Positions 1 through 11,325 of a stretch of DNA of 64,000 bases are shown here, in pieces. The position numbers and the translations under genes are program-made. Each line of letters begins with the position of its first letter. Position 1 is the stretch's first letter. The notes beneath the pieces are model-generated. The model was not told the DNA's origin, ran no database searches, and saw nothing but the letters and a program-made list of their open reading frames with translations. This DNA comes from Pararge aegeria (lineage: Eukaryota > Arthropoda > Insecta > Lepidoptera > Nymphalidae), in assembly GCF_905163445.1 (NCBI RefSeq), contig NC_053190.1, positions 10,604,501-10,668,500 on the forward strand, in the 5' to 3' direction.

Positions 1-730
1 TACCAGAAACCATGCACTTAACACCGAAGTTCTAGGCCTACAAATGTAAGAAAATCTATCCTAAATCAAAGTATTTTATTTGGCAGAGTGAATGATCGAA
101 ACAGTGATACAATATACCACCGCTTGACCTCGTCGCTTTAACTCGTTTTATGGTGTTACTTGCGCTAAAGTAATCTTTCTTCTCTACATTGTTACTTGCT
201 TACTAGCAATAGTGCGCTTTGCTATGGCTCAGTTGGTTATTAATTCCCATGCATGCAAGAATTCAGGGAAAAAAGTTTATACAAATACACTTGTATATAA
301 ATTTTTATTTTTTGAGTTTCGCGACTAATATACATACGAAATTTTTATATAAGCCTATATATGTATATGAAAGACATTTCCTTTTTGGTTAATTATATTG
401 GACAGATTGTAGTAATTCAATTATGTAATTAGCAATAAATTAGTTTAATCATAGTAATAATAATTGATCACCAGTCTAGCAATTGCATTAATGTATTCGT
501 AAAACATAAATGCGTAATGAATGCGGGAGGGCGTTTTGTACCACACGTTGAATGTAGATAAAGTCTGGTGGCTGATTTGATAAAACATATAAATAGGTCT
601 ACAGTTTTTAACTCGATTCAAATATAAAGCATCAAAGCTAATTATTATACTTTTAGTTTTCAAGACTTCTTCTTCTCTTCTCTATTCCCTTTTTCTGTTG
701 GTTCTGGAATAATAACAACTTCAACGAAAC
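1..730. other. AT-rich DNA, nothing recognised
   Basis: Low-complexity AT-rich sequence without a repeat family, motif or coding frame that I can support. The minus frame at 445-663 has no family resemblance and typical AT-rich chance composition. Confidence 0.5.
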
Positions 731-734
731 AAAA

Positions 735-915
735 TGTTTTTAATCGCGAGATTTTTTTGTTTGCCCATCCTTCACGCCTTAACGAAGAAACCCATTAACT
801 TGATGTTTGGCATTGAGTTAGTTGAGAGAATGAAGAGTAACATACTTTTTATTCCACGAGAATAAACGGTTCCCACAGGATTTGTAAACCGTACGCGGAC
901 GAAGAACGCGTTAAC
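735..915 (+). repeat. CTAGC-end repeat (probably RTE-like), degenerate
   Basis: Contains the ordered words 'ggcattgagttag', 'gagagaatgaagagtaacat', 'ttcccacaggattt' and 'cgcggacgaagaacgcg' before 'ccgctagt'. This is the usual order for a dispersed lepidopteran repeat that ends in a CGCGG...CTAGT word. A second copy with the same order lies at 16775-16945. Assignment to the RTE clade is inference; only the non-coding end is present. Confidence 0.6.
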
Positions 916-975
916 CGCTAGTATCTTTATATGTTTGAACATATAGAAAGACACCCGGCATGGTGTAGTGGGAAC

Positions 976-1035
976 ACGCCGCAACAAATTGAAAATCAAT
1001 GAATCGCGGAATTCAATTTGATATTGAAAGCCATC
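976..1035 (-). repeat. Core-3 conserved repeat, copy 1
   Basis: Read on the minus strand it matches the 33329-33385 sequence: 'attccgcgattcattg' against 'atcccgcggttcattg', both followed by 'attttcaatttg'. A weaker copy is at 7478-7527. No terminal repeats or target duplication are visible. The element class is unknown. Confidence 0.55.
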
Positions 1036-1039
1036 TCTC

Positions 1040-1655
1040 ACGTTGGTTTGGAGAGCACTTTGCGATATCTCTCGCTTTGACTTCGTTTCACACGTAAGGT
1101 CTCATATTTATACTTTGAAAGGTATTAAACTTATACTATGTAGGTAAACCAATCCTCAGTCATAACTTTAACTTTTAACAACATTTTACTTCAAAGAAAG
1201 AACAACTCAACAAGTTTGGCGTTATTTCCTTTTCAAGCATTTCTAATTTACTTTAGTTGGAAAAGTGATGATTTTTATAACAATTGACTAATTTTTGTTT
1301 TTTTTTTTTTCATTTTCGCTACAATATGTATGACATTCGTAACCATGCAAGTTGCATTATAATAAAATACAAGTCTAGCCGTAGAATCAATGCATTTCAA
1401 ACCTTACGCAATATTAACAACGTATATTTATATCTTTGCCAATGAACGAACTGTGCATTTTTAGTTTAACCACTTTTGTTGTGGAGTTGAGATCGTAAAC
1501 GAACATTAGGGGATCAGGAAATATTAATAAACAGTTTTCTTTTGTAAAAACTAGGTCTGCCAAAGAACATAATTCAAATTTAGTTTTTAGACCTTTTTTA
1601 AAGCAAGATTAGCTTGTATTTTGTAACAATTTTACCTTAAGTTGCTTTTTTTTTC
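1040..1655. other. No recognised feature
   Basis: AT-rich sequence with short homopolymer runs (T runs near 1300 and 1645). I see no coding frame or repeat family. Confidence 0.5.
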
Positions 1656-1925
1656 GACAGCTGGTTGGCGCAGAGGGCAGTGACCCTGCTTTCTTAGTCC
1701 AAGGCCTTGGGTTCGATTCCTACAACCGGAAAATGTTTGTGTGATGAACATGGATGTTTTTCAGTGTCTGGGTGTTTATCCGTATATCATATGTTTTTGT
1801 GTGTATTATATTTAAAAAAATATTCATCAACTATCATAGTACCCATGACACAAGCTACGCTTACTTCGGGGCTAGATGGCGATGTGTGTTTTGTCGTAGT
1901 AGGTGTATATTTATATATATATAAA
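1656..1925 (+). repeat. SINE-A copy 1, near full length
   Basis: The tRNA-like head has an A-box-like 'ttggcgcagagggcag' and B box 'gggttcgattcc'. The body carries 'tgtttttcagtgtctgg', 'aaatattcatcaac', 'acaagctacgcttac' and 'tagatggcgatgtg', and ends with 'gtcgtagt' and an AT tail. Nine copies occur in this window. Internal RNA polymerase III boxes define it as a tRNA-derived SINE. The frame at 1707-1940 is only a reading of this element. Confidence 0.9.
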
Positions 1926-4660
1926 TCCATAAAAAAGTAAACGAGCAGGCAGGTTCCCTGGTGTTGAGAGATCACCGCATCTCCACAATCCAAAGAATTA
2001 GATGTTTATCCAATCTCCCGTTAAATCAGTGGAAACACCGCAGATGGAAACAGACTTAACATTAGAAAACACGTGTTTCATCTCCGGACTGTTCTTACTA
2101 GTGGTCGGTCACTCTCACTGTCAACAAAACTTAGTTTACTTGCAAAACTGGCGTGTTGTTTTTCCAATGGTGTTTTCTTAGTAATAAATAGCGGTTTCCA
2201 CGCTTGGGGAAACATCCATCCACTATACAGATTGAAATTCGGTTGACAGCTAATTCCGACCGCTTCTCACATCTTCCGGAGCACTAGAAACTTTTGCCTA
2301 GGCAAAACGGAAGCCTTGTCGAATTATATTTCCTCGGATCACGGACTTTTTTATAATACATATATCTGTACAGGACGCATGGCGACTCATTATATAGTTG
2401 TGAGTTTGATACATTCAATTAGTTTCAAAAAACGTCTCTTAGTAAGATTGTAGTAGTAGTTAGAGTGTAGGCGACTTAAGTCTATAGATTTCGGAGCTCC
2501 CGACAATATATCTTAGTCCAGCAGTTGACGTCCATCGATTTATATGATAAAGATGATAATTAGCACACACTGTAGCAATTAATAGTTCACGTATACAATA
2601 TCAAAAATGCACGAGTAAGGTTTTACAATATCCTTGAGTGTTCATTAATCATGACCTAAATTTAAATATTATGCATAAAATATGTCGAAAATTTCCCTAG
2701 ACCCTTCACTGACCCTTCCATCAGTCTAAGTCATTCTCGTAATAGTTAAATTAGTCATTGTATAGCCATGCACACCTCACCTGTCGACCCAGCGTGATAC
2801 GTTATAGGGTCTACACAAAGTCTCAAGACGTACATTATTAATTTCTTGTTATAAGTTAAGGAACGCTTGTGAAACTGAATAACTTTACAGGAATGGTATT
2901 TAACAATTCACACTTAGTTCTAACCGGAGACGTTGAAACTATTATGTTGAATTATACAAGAATTTACAATGAAATATTATTCAAGATAGATTATTCAAGA
3001 TAGAATTTCCTATGTATTCTTCTGTGATATTTTAATCTTTATCTGCGCTAACCGTGTCCTTCTATCCTCTTACTTTGATAGTAATTGTTCTCCGCGGTTT
3101 TATTCGCGTTAGATATAGATCGTAGTGAAATGTTATATAAAAGCATAGAAGCATAAGAACATAGGTAAGGGGCCCTAACTTACTTACAGTTGAATGACGC
3201 GCACAAGCGAGAGTTTAAAATTCTATTCCTAATAATGACATGTATAAATTTTTTAACCATCTGCCAACTTAAGATCGAGAGATATAATAACGCATTACAA
3301 GTAGTCCTATCTCATTAGACAGCTACATTTTTAAACAAGCGGAACATTTTCACTAACGTGAAAAAACTCTTAAAATCTCTCAGTAAGCACTACATATATT
3401 AGAATGGTAGATTTTTTTACATAACCCTTTCAATATGGGTATCAAAGGAAACGGAGTGACTAGTGTCGGAGGTTAATTTTTTTTTTAAATTTAATTTTAA
3501 GTTATGTCAGTTACGTCTCTTTTTTGCTCCTCTAAACTGCAGGCTTGTCCTCGATACAAAATGGTCTTCAAAAATATTATTATTCTTTCAATGAATAATA
3601 TTTTTGCTTAAGTTATAGTGCTAGTTCGTATTAGCAATATCTTAAATAATTTTTCTAGGAATCAATAATTAAGTAGGTACAATTTTTTTATTAAATTAAT
3701 AGCTTGTAAATATTGATGCTAAATTCCAAGATATTGTAAAAAACCCTAGAAATATTCGAATGCGAGGTTATTCACAGGCCAACTACACTAGATCTATCTG
3801 TACCGCCCAGTGGGTTAAAACCCTTTTACCAGTGGTTGGTTGGTTGGTGATTCTTTTAAATTCTAACTTGGCGGAACTCGACCACATGAAAAAAAACCTT
3901 TGTTCTTTGTAACTCAGGCATATGTGTTGTTGGACAGAGAGCGAACTATACGGTGGAAACACAACAAAACAGCTAGAAGCAACATCCAGGTTATTGTTAT
4001 TTTATGTATCAGGTATTATAACTCAACATAGTTGCCGCTCCATACATTTTGCATACATATTCAGCTTCCTGCTCTTTTATTTTGATGAGGTACGCCGCTC
4101 TCACTCATTTTCCGATCTTATAACTTCCAGATGAATGAACCCAAGGCGCATTTTACATTTGCTTATACGTAAACGTTTTATGGTAAGCACTGAGACGACA
4201 AATAAATTCCCAGCTTTCAAACCTCTCATACAAATGATATTCGCGTTCATAAAAAAAAACTTGCTGATTCATAATCTGTTTCAGTGTCGGTCTTTGATAG
4301 TAAAATATTCAAATATTCTGGCGGCACACTTGAGCCCCGAGGTTTGGTCGACATTTCAAAATGGAAATAGACCTGTTCATGCCTACAGGGGGAATCGTAT
4401 TCGACATTTGGCACAAAATCATGATGCAAATTTCGCGAAAATGCCAAATATTATGCGCGGTTAAGTACCAAAGCCGAGTGTGGTGGAGCTCGTAAATTGA
4501 ATTGCGGTTATATTTTTTATGTTCGTAGCGTCCTTTTAGAAAGTTCGCTCCAAGTTATAGCCCATATTTAAGAATCTACAAAGAGTAGACAAACAGAAAC
4601 GGATAAATGAGAAAGGATTATGTCCAGGTGTGATAGGTCTCAGTGAAAAAGACCTGATAG
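1926..4660. other. Long stretch without recognised features
   Basis: About 2.7 kb of AT-rich DNA. Open frames at 3922-4134 and 4135-4464 lack similarity to any family I know and have no coding-like composition. A short internal duplication 'attattcaagatagat' occurs near 2978-3003. Confidence 0.45.
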
Positions 4661-4667
4661 GTCCAGT

Positions 4668-4825
4668 AGTGGACGTCCGAAAGGCAACAGTACTGCTGAC
4701 AGCCCCTCCTCCAGCGGGTGTCTTACGAGTTGACTAAAGGGATATAACGGACTGCGGTCATCAGCATCCTCTATGCCATTACTACCATCTACTGCAATCA
4801 CAAGCCCGTATGCCCAGTTTGGTAA
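4668..4825 (+). repeat. Repeat J copy 1, degenerate
   Basis: Shares 'gcgggtgtcttac', a 'gactaa' word, 'catcag.ctcct' and 'actaccatctactgcaatca' with the copies at 28558-28720, 21650-21770, 33625-33815 (minus) and 61291-61500. The best copy ends in a GAT-type tail, so it is likely a short retroelement or LINE 3' end. Class uncertain. Confidence 0.6.
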
Positions 4826-4829
4826 TTAT

Positions 4830-5329
4830 GGATTTACTGCACCGACACAACGTTGTCTGTTTATCAGTTTTTGTATTTCGATACTTCGATGAGTATACTC
4901 TTACTTACTCATTTCATACATCTATCACCATTCTACCACAGTACAGCGGGACGCTTGAAGCACTAGCATTTTTATGTCATTTACATTTAAGTTAAGCACT
5001 AAAGATTTTTTCTTCACGCTTCCGATATAAACCGCTAAGTTTTGGAATGCCCTTACAGCACCTATGTTTCTTGCCACAAATAACTTAACCACCTTCAAGG
5101 CAACAGTGAATGACATTTACTAGGCAAGCTAAACCTAGACCTCTTCACTGCTGCGTCCAGAGACTCTTTGTGACTCTCTGTGATGTCATCTGTCTGTTTA
5201 TACAAGTAGTAACAGTAGTATAGGTACTAGTCGAGGGTCTGCCAACGCTGCGTTTACCGATGCAAGGACATCATTCTAAAAAGATTTCAAAGTCCAACGA
5301 CCCTAACAGTGCTAAAACACAGTCATCTT
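4830..5329. other. No recognised feature
   Basis: AT-rich sequence without recognisable repeats. The short frames at 4810-4995 and 4925-5116 overlap each other on opposite strands and resemble no family. Confidence 0.45.
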
Positions 5330-5595
5330 TATCATCATATCAAGCTATTACTGGCACACTAAAGGACATTGATCTCCTCTCAAAATGACAAGGGGTTAAG
5401 GCCGTTATCCACCACGATGGCCCAGTACGGACTGGCGGACTTTGAGAACATTCTGGAGAACTCTCAGGTGCAGTTGAAGCAAGTGATATTTTAATTACTT
5501 AAAACGTACATAACCTAGAAAAGTTAGAGGTGCGTCCTGGGATTTGAATTTGCGCTTCCGAAGGGGAGTCGATGTCCTCTCCACTGGGCTATCAA
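5330..5595 (-). repeat. SINE-B copy 1
   Basis: Minus-strand copy. From low to high coordinates it reads an ATCATCAT tail, 'ggcccagtacgg', 'ttgaagcaagtgatat', 'aaaagttagaggtgcg', then the decayed tRNA-like head ending 'actgggctatca'. This is the standard SINE-B order reversed. The middle is slightly deleted relative to the 27467-27760 copy. Confidence 0.85.
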
Positions 5596-5648
5596 CTTTA
5601 ATCTAAAACACAGTATGTAATATAAATCCATCCTCGTTTATCATAAGA

Positions 5649-5716
5649 GAGACGGTATTAGAGCATAGATCCAACACGCTGATCCAATGCGGGTTGGTGG
5701 GCACAAGGAATATATC
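5649..5716. repeat. Fragment of a LINE/SINE 3' region
   Basis: The words 'aacacgctgatccaatgcgggttggtgggc' in part resemble the 'caatgcgggttgg' block found in lepidopteran retroelement 3' ends. A related block is at 12030-12060. Short and uncertain. Confidence 0.35.
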
Positions 5717-5719
5717 ATT

Positions 5720-6215
5720 AAATTATGTTGTCAAACAATATCACTAAGTACCATAATAAGTATCTTCGTACTTAAACAACAAAACAAATCAAATAAAAAT
5801 AGTTTGTGTTGGATGAATGTTAGTTCCTTCCAAAACTTATAAAATATGAGGTAACATAGAGAATCAGACCAATCTTTTCATGGTTTAACATTAATAAAAA
5901 TGTTCACGATAAAAAATAAAGCTCCGTATATAATATTTTCTATTTAAAAGAAATGCAGGAGTCGGAACGAATGTTTTTAAATGATTACTGTGGAGCGTAC
6001 CGTATTGAAAGTATTTTATTAATAGAACACTGTACCTTCTGTATGTTGTATATTTTTACAGTAACCTTTGTAATGTAAACCTTTTGAACCCGTATTTATA
6101 AAATTTTGCTCTCCTCATTTTTCACTCTATTCCATTGATTAAGCTCGCTTTCATTAATAACCTGTTTAATTTAAAAACACGATATTTTGAACCTCCTCAG
6201 CTAATTTTTGTCCTA
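5720..6215. other. No recognised feature
   Basis: AT-rich DNA without a supported repeat or coding frame. Confidence 0.5.
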
Positions 6216-6217
6216 CT

Positions 6218-6530
6218 ATGGGCCTGTAATGGTGCTGTAAATTTAAGGAGCCGGACCAGGGTTTGATTCCCTGCAGGCACGATTTGGGAATTGATAATTT
6301 CTGAATTTTGTAGTGTGTAGCAGGAGGCTTTGGCTGTGGCTAGTTACCACCCTACCGACAAATACGTGCCGCTAAGCAATTTAGTGTTCCGGTGCGACGC
6401 CGCTTTGAAACCTATAAGGGGTTTGACCACCGAACTCTCTATCAGGTACGTCCGCTACCATGCTAGACTGCATCATCACTAACCACCAGGTGAGATTGGA
6501 GTAGACGGCTAACTTGTAGTGGAAAAATAA
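6218..6530 (+). repeat. SINE-C copy 1, near full length
   Basis: The head carries a B-box-like 'agggtttgattccctg'. It is followed by 'ttgataatttctgaatttt', 'gaggctttggctgtggc', 'tagttaccaccctacc', 'gccgctaagcaatttag' and near the end 'gcatcatcactaaccacc'. Other copies are at 11434-11668, 26867-27040, 41238-41515 and 53842-54058. A tRNA-derived origin is inferred from the B box; the A box is weak. Confidence 0.8.
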
Positions 6531-6612
6531 TATGTGCAAGTGACAAGAAACGGCTAAGCGTGTTCTGCAAGGTACGGGCGGGTTTTTAGCGCCATTTTCC
6601 TAACTCCAGGCT

Positions 6613-7333
6613 AAAGAAAATTCAAGGCCAAATAATTTTAATTCGCTTATTAAAAGTGTTAAAAATTTGCAAAATAATTATTTCTGACAGGACTGTTAAA
6701 CTCTTTTAACAGGTTCGTTTAATTACCTTATATTTAACTATCAGGCCCAGTATGTCTGTCTCTGTTACTCCGAGTATTACAACGGCCAATAATAACTTCC
6801 CGGCTTACTACTTGACTTGTATAGTAACACGGGTTATTATTATTGCCAGTGTTACTTCTGTTAATACAGCTAATAGTAACGGACGGTCCCAGACCAACCA
6901 AGTGCGGAGAAGGCCCAGGAACAGGAGAAGAAGAAGAAGACAGCTAATAGTAGCCCGGGCGCGCAAAGAACTTAGTAAACGAATTTTAGGAATTTTAGGA
7001 AACTACTGGTAATTTCATTAAAGAAAATCCAAGGCCCAATACTTTTAATTTGCTTATTAAAAGTGTTAAAAATTTGCAAAATAATTATTTCTGACCGCAT
7101 CTTAACTTTAACATGTCTGTTAAACTCTTTTAACAGGTTCGCTTAATGTAACTTATATTTAACTATCAGGTGTCTGTCTGTCTCTGTTACTCCGAGTATT
7201 ACAACGGCCAATAATAAGTTCCCATCGTACTACTTGGCTTGTATAGTAATACGGGTCATTATTATTGCCAGTGTTACTTCTATTAATACAGCTAATAGTA
7301 GCACCGGCGGGCAACAAACGAATTATGTATATC
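6613..7333 (+). repeat. Tandem duplication, 407-bp period
   Basis: The block from 6613 ('aaagaaaattcaaggcc') recurs at 7020 ('aaagaaaatccaaggcc') and stays alignable through 'cgagtattacaacggcc' and 'ttattattattgccagtg'. Copy 1 has a 74-bp stretch bounded by a direct repeat 'acagctaatagta' (6866-6878 and 6940-6952). Copy 2 lacks one of these repeats and the stretch between them. The unit is not a family I recognise. Confidence 0.85.
6752..7012 (+). other. 86-codon open frame with Arg-rich patch, status unknown
   Basis: The frame starts in the Thr/Val/Ile-rich part of copy 1 of the tandem duplication. It has a short basic cluster of about ten arginines around residues 52-65 and ends in a few hydrophobic residues. 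The basic patch is encoded by the GGAGAAGAAGAAG-like purine run at 6916-6940. The duplicate at 7020-7333 does not keep the frame or the patch. I recognise no family, so a chance frame over a purine run is the simplest reading. Confidence 0.2.
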
Positions 7334-7477
7334 CAAGTATTCCAAGTGAAGCAGAATAAACAACCGTGGATAAGAGAATACGCTAAAACATTTATATATT
7401 TTTTGACTATCATGATATTCATGAATGAGGTAAAATTCACTCAGAGCGCAAGAAGTAAGCGCGCTGGATAACAGAAA

Positions 7478-7530
7478 GGCTTTCATACAAAATTGGATTT
7501 CGTGCTCCATTAATTTTCAATTTGCGTGAT
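7478..7530 (+). repeat. Core-3 conserved repeat, copy 2
   Basis: 'ggctttcatacaaaattggatt' in part and 'ccattaattttcaatttg' align with the copies at 33329-33385 and 976-1035. More diverged than those two. Confidence 0.45.
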
Positions 7531-8065
7531 TGCAATTTTTGAGATTTGCTCCTTCCAGGGTCGACGCCTGAACTGAAACTATAGCTCATTGCGTAAGGCA
7601 CGCGGTTTCGTGATTCTAATAAATGAACCGAGAAAAAGGGCGTTCTAAGAAACCCTCAATGGCATATATATCCTTGCAACATTAAAAATAAAAATTATAT
7701 ACAAAATTTATAAGCTTAATATAATTTTTGGTAGTAGTAGACCTTTTTTGACAGAGCTCGTCTGGGAAGGTACTACCGGCATGTTTTGTCTGCCGCCAAG
7801 CAGCATTGCTGTGTTTCGGTGTGAAGGGCGTGGTTGCTGGCGTTATCAAAGGTGCATGAGGCTCAACGCCTTCGCTTTAGGTTGATGGACACAGGGTTAT
7901 AGTTTGTGGGACATGTTCTTTGCATGTACTGCAAAGCATAGATCTATTTATAGGCGATAGCTTTCCACGTATAATCCAGTGGGCTATCGTAGAAAAATCT
8001 GTTCACATGTGAGAGAAGCAACCAGAACAATAATGCATGTCGATTGTTACGCCAATTGTGTCATT
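7531..8065. other. No recognised feature
   Basis: The sequence around 7740-7990 is less AT-rich than its surroundings, but I cannot assign it to a family or read a protein from it. Confidence 0.4.
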
Positions 8066-8069
8066 AGTA

Positions 8070-8360
8070 GGATGGTACGCATGCATTCAATCGTAGTCCC
8101 ATATGCCTTGCGACTTGCTGTTATCTGTGAAGAATTATGCCCTTGATCTCCGACAATATTCATCAGATCTTCATTAAAATTAGACAATACAAGCTTGGTA
8201 GTACCCACTGTCATATAAAAAATAATTATTAAAATCGGTGCTAATTTAACGGAAATATGAAGTAAAATTGATAAAAAATTTCATCCCATTTCCCGGAGGA
8301 AACTTATTGTTTATCGGGATAACAAGTATCTTTTATGTTGCCCGTTCAGTAGTTTTCACG
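8070..8360 (-). repeat. Repeat K copy 1
   Basis: Reverse complement of the block at 38205-38520. Shared words are 'gatctccgacaatatt', 'cagatcttcattaaaatta', 'tcccggaggaaacttattg' and 'gccttgcgacttgctgtta'. Typical of an abundant non-autonomous repeat; class not determined. Confidence 0.8.
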
Positions 8361-8829
8361 TGATGCCCTGTTGATGTTCTCACTAAGTATCGATTATAAA
8401 GTCAAAATTTTCAAAACATATTAAATGTATAAAAATCTTCCAGCTACAGTTTTATTTTAAGTATAGGTTATATTTCCTTCAGGTTTGATAGTTAGTTGCA
8501 ATTTAAAAAAGCTATTAGGCAAAGCTACCAACTTCAATGTTTGTTGTGGTGTCAACTTTTTCCATACGCAGGGTCTCTGTAAAATTAAACGAGGCATGCG
8601 GGTATTGTAGCTCAAATTGTTTTAACAGTATTACTTGAGTTCGCGTTAAATCTAAAACTTGCTGTATTAGGTACTTTTATCCCCGACGTTATTAAAACAC
8701 AGGTGTTCATTAAAGCAAATTTTGAATCATTATTATACTATGTTTAGAGCTCACTTTACATTGGACATTGGTAAAAATAAATGTTCTAGATATGAAATAA
8801 TGTAGGAGGATTACAGTAAATGCAAAGCT
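8361..8829. other. No recognised feature
   Basis: AT-rich DNA between repeat K and SINE-A. No coding or repeat call can be supported. Confidence 0.45.
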
Positions 8830-9095
8830 ATTGCCGATTGGCGCAGTGGGCAGCGACCCTGCTTTCTGAGCCCAAGGCCGTGGGTTCGATTCCCACAACT
8901 GGAAAATATTTGTGTGATGAACATGAATGTTTTTCAGTGTCTGGGTGTTTATCTATATATTATAAGTATTTATGTATATTATTCATAAAAAATATTCATC
9001 AGTTATCTTAGTACCCATAACACAAGCTACGCTTACTTTGGGACTAGATGGCGATTTGTGTATTGTCGTAGTATATTTATTTTATTTATTTATTT
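8830..9095 (+). repeat. SINE-A copy 2, full length
   Basis: One of the best preserved copies: A-box region 'ttggcgcagtgggcagcg', B box 'gggttcgattccc', body 'tgtttttcagtgtctgg', 'aagctacgcttactttggg', 'gtcgtagtatattta' and a TTTA-repeat tail. It is followed within a few bases by a minus-strand SINE-B, so the two SINEs are tail to tail. Confidence 0.93.
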
Positions 9096-9147
9096 ACTAT
9101 CATCCTTATCAACCCATTACCGGCCCACCACAGGGCACAGGTCTCAT

Positions 9148-9589
9148 TTATTTATTTATTTATTTAATTGGCAATCAACAGTTTACAAGAACTCTTATAA
9201 AATAAAACAATAAAATTAAAAAAAACATTAATTTTATATTTTAGACCCACTTAGAGACTGCCTCAACTTGCGAATAAAAAACTAGAATGTCTGTTAGAAA
9301 GAGAAAAAACGATTAAGAAGAGAGACATGAGATTATGAGCTGTATGATCCATCAAGCTGTGATGCCGGATAAACTAATCGGATCTAACTAGCCGCGAACA
9401 AAGACATACATTTTAGAAAAAAATACAAAAAAAAAACAAATACTTAAATTATATATTTAAAAAAAAAAAAATTATGCTGACAACATATATATATATATAT
9501 ATATATACTAAAGAACAAAACTAGCTGAACTAATACAAAAAAGAGCAAAGGAAAAAATACTGAGTTTAAAGTATCAAGTACTAAGTATA
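9148..9589 (-). mobile_element. Retroelement L, minus copy nested in SINE-B
   Basis: Aligns, reversed, with 9725-10108 over its whole length. Shared words are 'aacaaaactagct', 'aaaaaagagcaaag', 'gagagacatgaga' and 'cttgcgaata'. Its T-rich low-coordinate end is the 3' tail. Flanked by 'gtctcat' on both sides. No protein motif is visible, so it may be a non-autonomous retroelement or a reverse-transcribed 3' UTR. Confidence 0.75.
9483..9508. repeat. TA dinucleotide microsatellite
   Basis: Run of about 12 AT units inside the minus copy of retroelement L. The plus copy has a non-repetitive 'tatagaatatac' at the equivalent place, so the run expanded after the copies separated. Confidence 0.9.
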
Positions 9590-9724
9590 GTCTCATATCA
9601 GAAGGGGAAAAATAATTTGCCCAAATGCAAACTGGTGGACACCCATGCATTGGAGAACATTATGAGCAACTCCCAGGTACTTAAAAATAAACTAAAGGAC
9701 CACTTTCTATCGCAATACTGTGGT

Positions 9725-10108
9725 ACTGTTTAAACTCAGTTATTTTATTTATTTTTTTATTCTTTGCTCTTTTTTGTGTTAGTTTAGCTAGTTTTGTTCT
9801 ATAGAATATACTGTCAACATTTTTAATATTATTTTATATATAATCTAAGTATCTAAGTATTTGTTTTTTGATTTATTCTAAATGTATGTTTTTCTCCGCG
9901 GTGCTAGAGCATATAAGTAGTCTCATGTCTCTCTTAATCGTTTTTTCTCCTTCCAACTGACAATATAGTTTTGTATTCGCAAGTTGTGGCAGTCTTTAAG
10001 TGGGTGTAGACCAATATTACATCTATATGTTTTTTCATTTTTTTTTTAGTTTTTAAGAGTTGTTGTTGTAACCTGTTAATTGTTCATTAAATAAAAAAAA
10101 AAAAAAAA
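9725..10108 (+). mobile_element. Retroelement L, plus copy
   Basis: Begins near 'gtggtactgtttaaactcag' and ends in 'attaaat' plus a run of about 16 A. It is the inverted counterpart of 9148-9589, with the two 5' ends facing each other across about 140 bp. An ATTAAA/AATAAA-like signal before the A tract fits a retrotransposed transcript. No coding motif recognised. Confidence 0.75.
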
Positions 10109-11155
10109 TTAAGTACTACAGTTTTTAGATTTCCAAAATTTTGAGATGCATGGCGTGGACGAATTGGATATCCCCGAGAAGGAAGACCGAAGACATCCAC
10201 TACACTATCACCGCTTATGTTTAAGCTTTTAATGGAACTAAAAACACAAAAGGACGAAACCTGTGAGAATTTAAAGATCCTACCTAATTATTGTTGTGTG
10301 CACTGCTTATATTCAAAGCGATTCTTAATAAAGCTTCGCCTGCATCTTGGCTTGTTTACTTTTCTTTGTGAAAGTACACAAAGCTAGGAGTGTTTGTGTG
10401 GAGTTCTGTAATGTTATGTTTATTGTTATGAAATGCTTAAAGGAAAGCAAAGATTACTATTTAAAGTATCTTTTCATACACACAATAAGATTCATGAATT
10501 AGTATAACAATAGTTGACTTTTACTCATGCCGAGGCGAGTTGGAAGAATATGTACAATATTATAAAAATATTCTCTTGGGTCAGGGGTTTAAAGTTTTAA
10601 TTATAATTCTAGAAATCAACATATATTTCAATATCCAAGGTCATTGTCCCTTTATCAAACAACTAATAGGCCAAAACACCAAATTACTCTCCTTGATAGC
10701 GGCATGAATAAACTTTATATAAGAGAACAACGAATAACATACCATATTTGAAATTGAACACATGGTGCCTGTACTCGGAAACTTGACGGATGAAATGCCG
10801 GATGATATTACTTTTGATATATTAAAAAACTTTACCTCATCTGACAACTTCGAATTTTACGTGATAGATAAGTAAAGGTTGTTATTTAAGTTTGGTCGTC
10901 GAACAACAGTGTCACAAATAATCTGTATAATTGTTAAAAGAAAAAAAATTGTGCATAAAAATAGAATGATTATACTAACAGTTTGGTGTATACTCAACCA
11001 AATGTAAGGGGGCGGTGCGGCGGTGTTGTCAATTTTATCAATGCGGTCGTTCCATGTGGCAGAATAAATTATTCCCTCCCTCTTAAGTAATTAATTTTTT
11101 ATTTCTGTAATTTTTATAGAAATACTACCTGCTGACCGACGTCGGATGGATATGT
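10109..11155. other. No recognised feature
   Basis: The stretch 10160-10200 contains 'ccccgagaaggaagacc', which faintly recalls the basic GRP-type motif of RTE-LINE C-termini, but it is too short to call. The rest is AT-rich and unassigned. Confidence 0.4.
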
Positions 11156-11159
11156 GGAC

Positions 11160-11325
11160 GGACGGACATACAGATGTATAACAGATGTATTATGAAAATG
11201 AAGCTTAATTTTCTATACTCCGTGAAAAGCAGGAGAATCTGTATGGTCTAATTTATAATTTCTATACTCCACACCAAACAGATCTTCGGCAATATACCCT
11301 CTACCCTCTTTAATTTTCATAACAT
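11160..11325 (+). repeat. Repeat M copy 1
   Basis: Matches the reverse complement of 57225-57390 through 'aagcttaatt', 'ctatactccgtgaaaag', 'ggagaatctgtatgg', 'cacaccaaac' and 'accctctac'. Unclassified dispersed repeat. Confidence 0.75.

Larger units (their letters stand above)
9098..9677 (-). repeat. SINE-B copy 2, split by an insertion
   Basis: Segments 9098-9147 ('cccattaccggcccacc...ggtctca') and about 9597-9677 ('agaagggg' to 'caactcccagg') are consecutive parts of a minus-strand SINE-B. They are separated by 442 bp of retroelement L. The insertion is flanked by 'gtctcat' at 9141-9147 and 9590-9596, consistent with a 7-bp target duplication. The tRNA head is missing. Confidence 0.75.

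Noticed and set aside
6752..7012. Arg-rich 86-codon frame as a conserved gene
   Set aside because: The adjacent duplicate does not preserve the frame, and the Arg cluster comes from a purine-rich run. Kept only as a low-confidence feature.
8830..8905. tRNA gene at the SINE-A head
   Set aside because: Only the A and B boxes are kept; there is no full cloverleaf, and the head continues into a SINE body with a TTTA tail. The same holds for the SINE-B, C and D heads.
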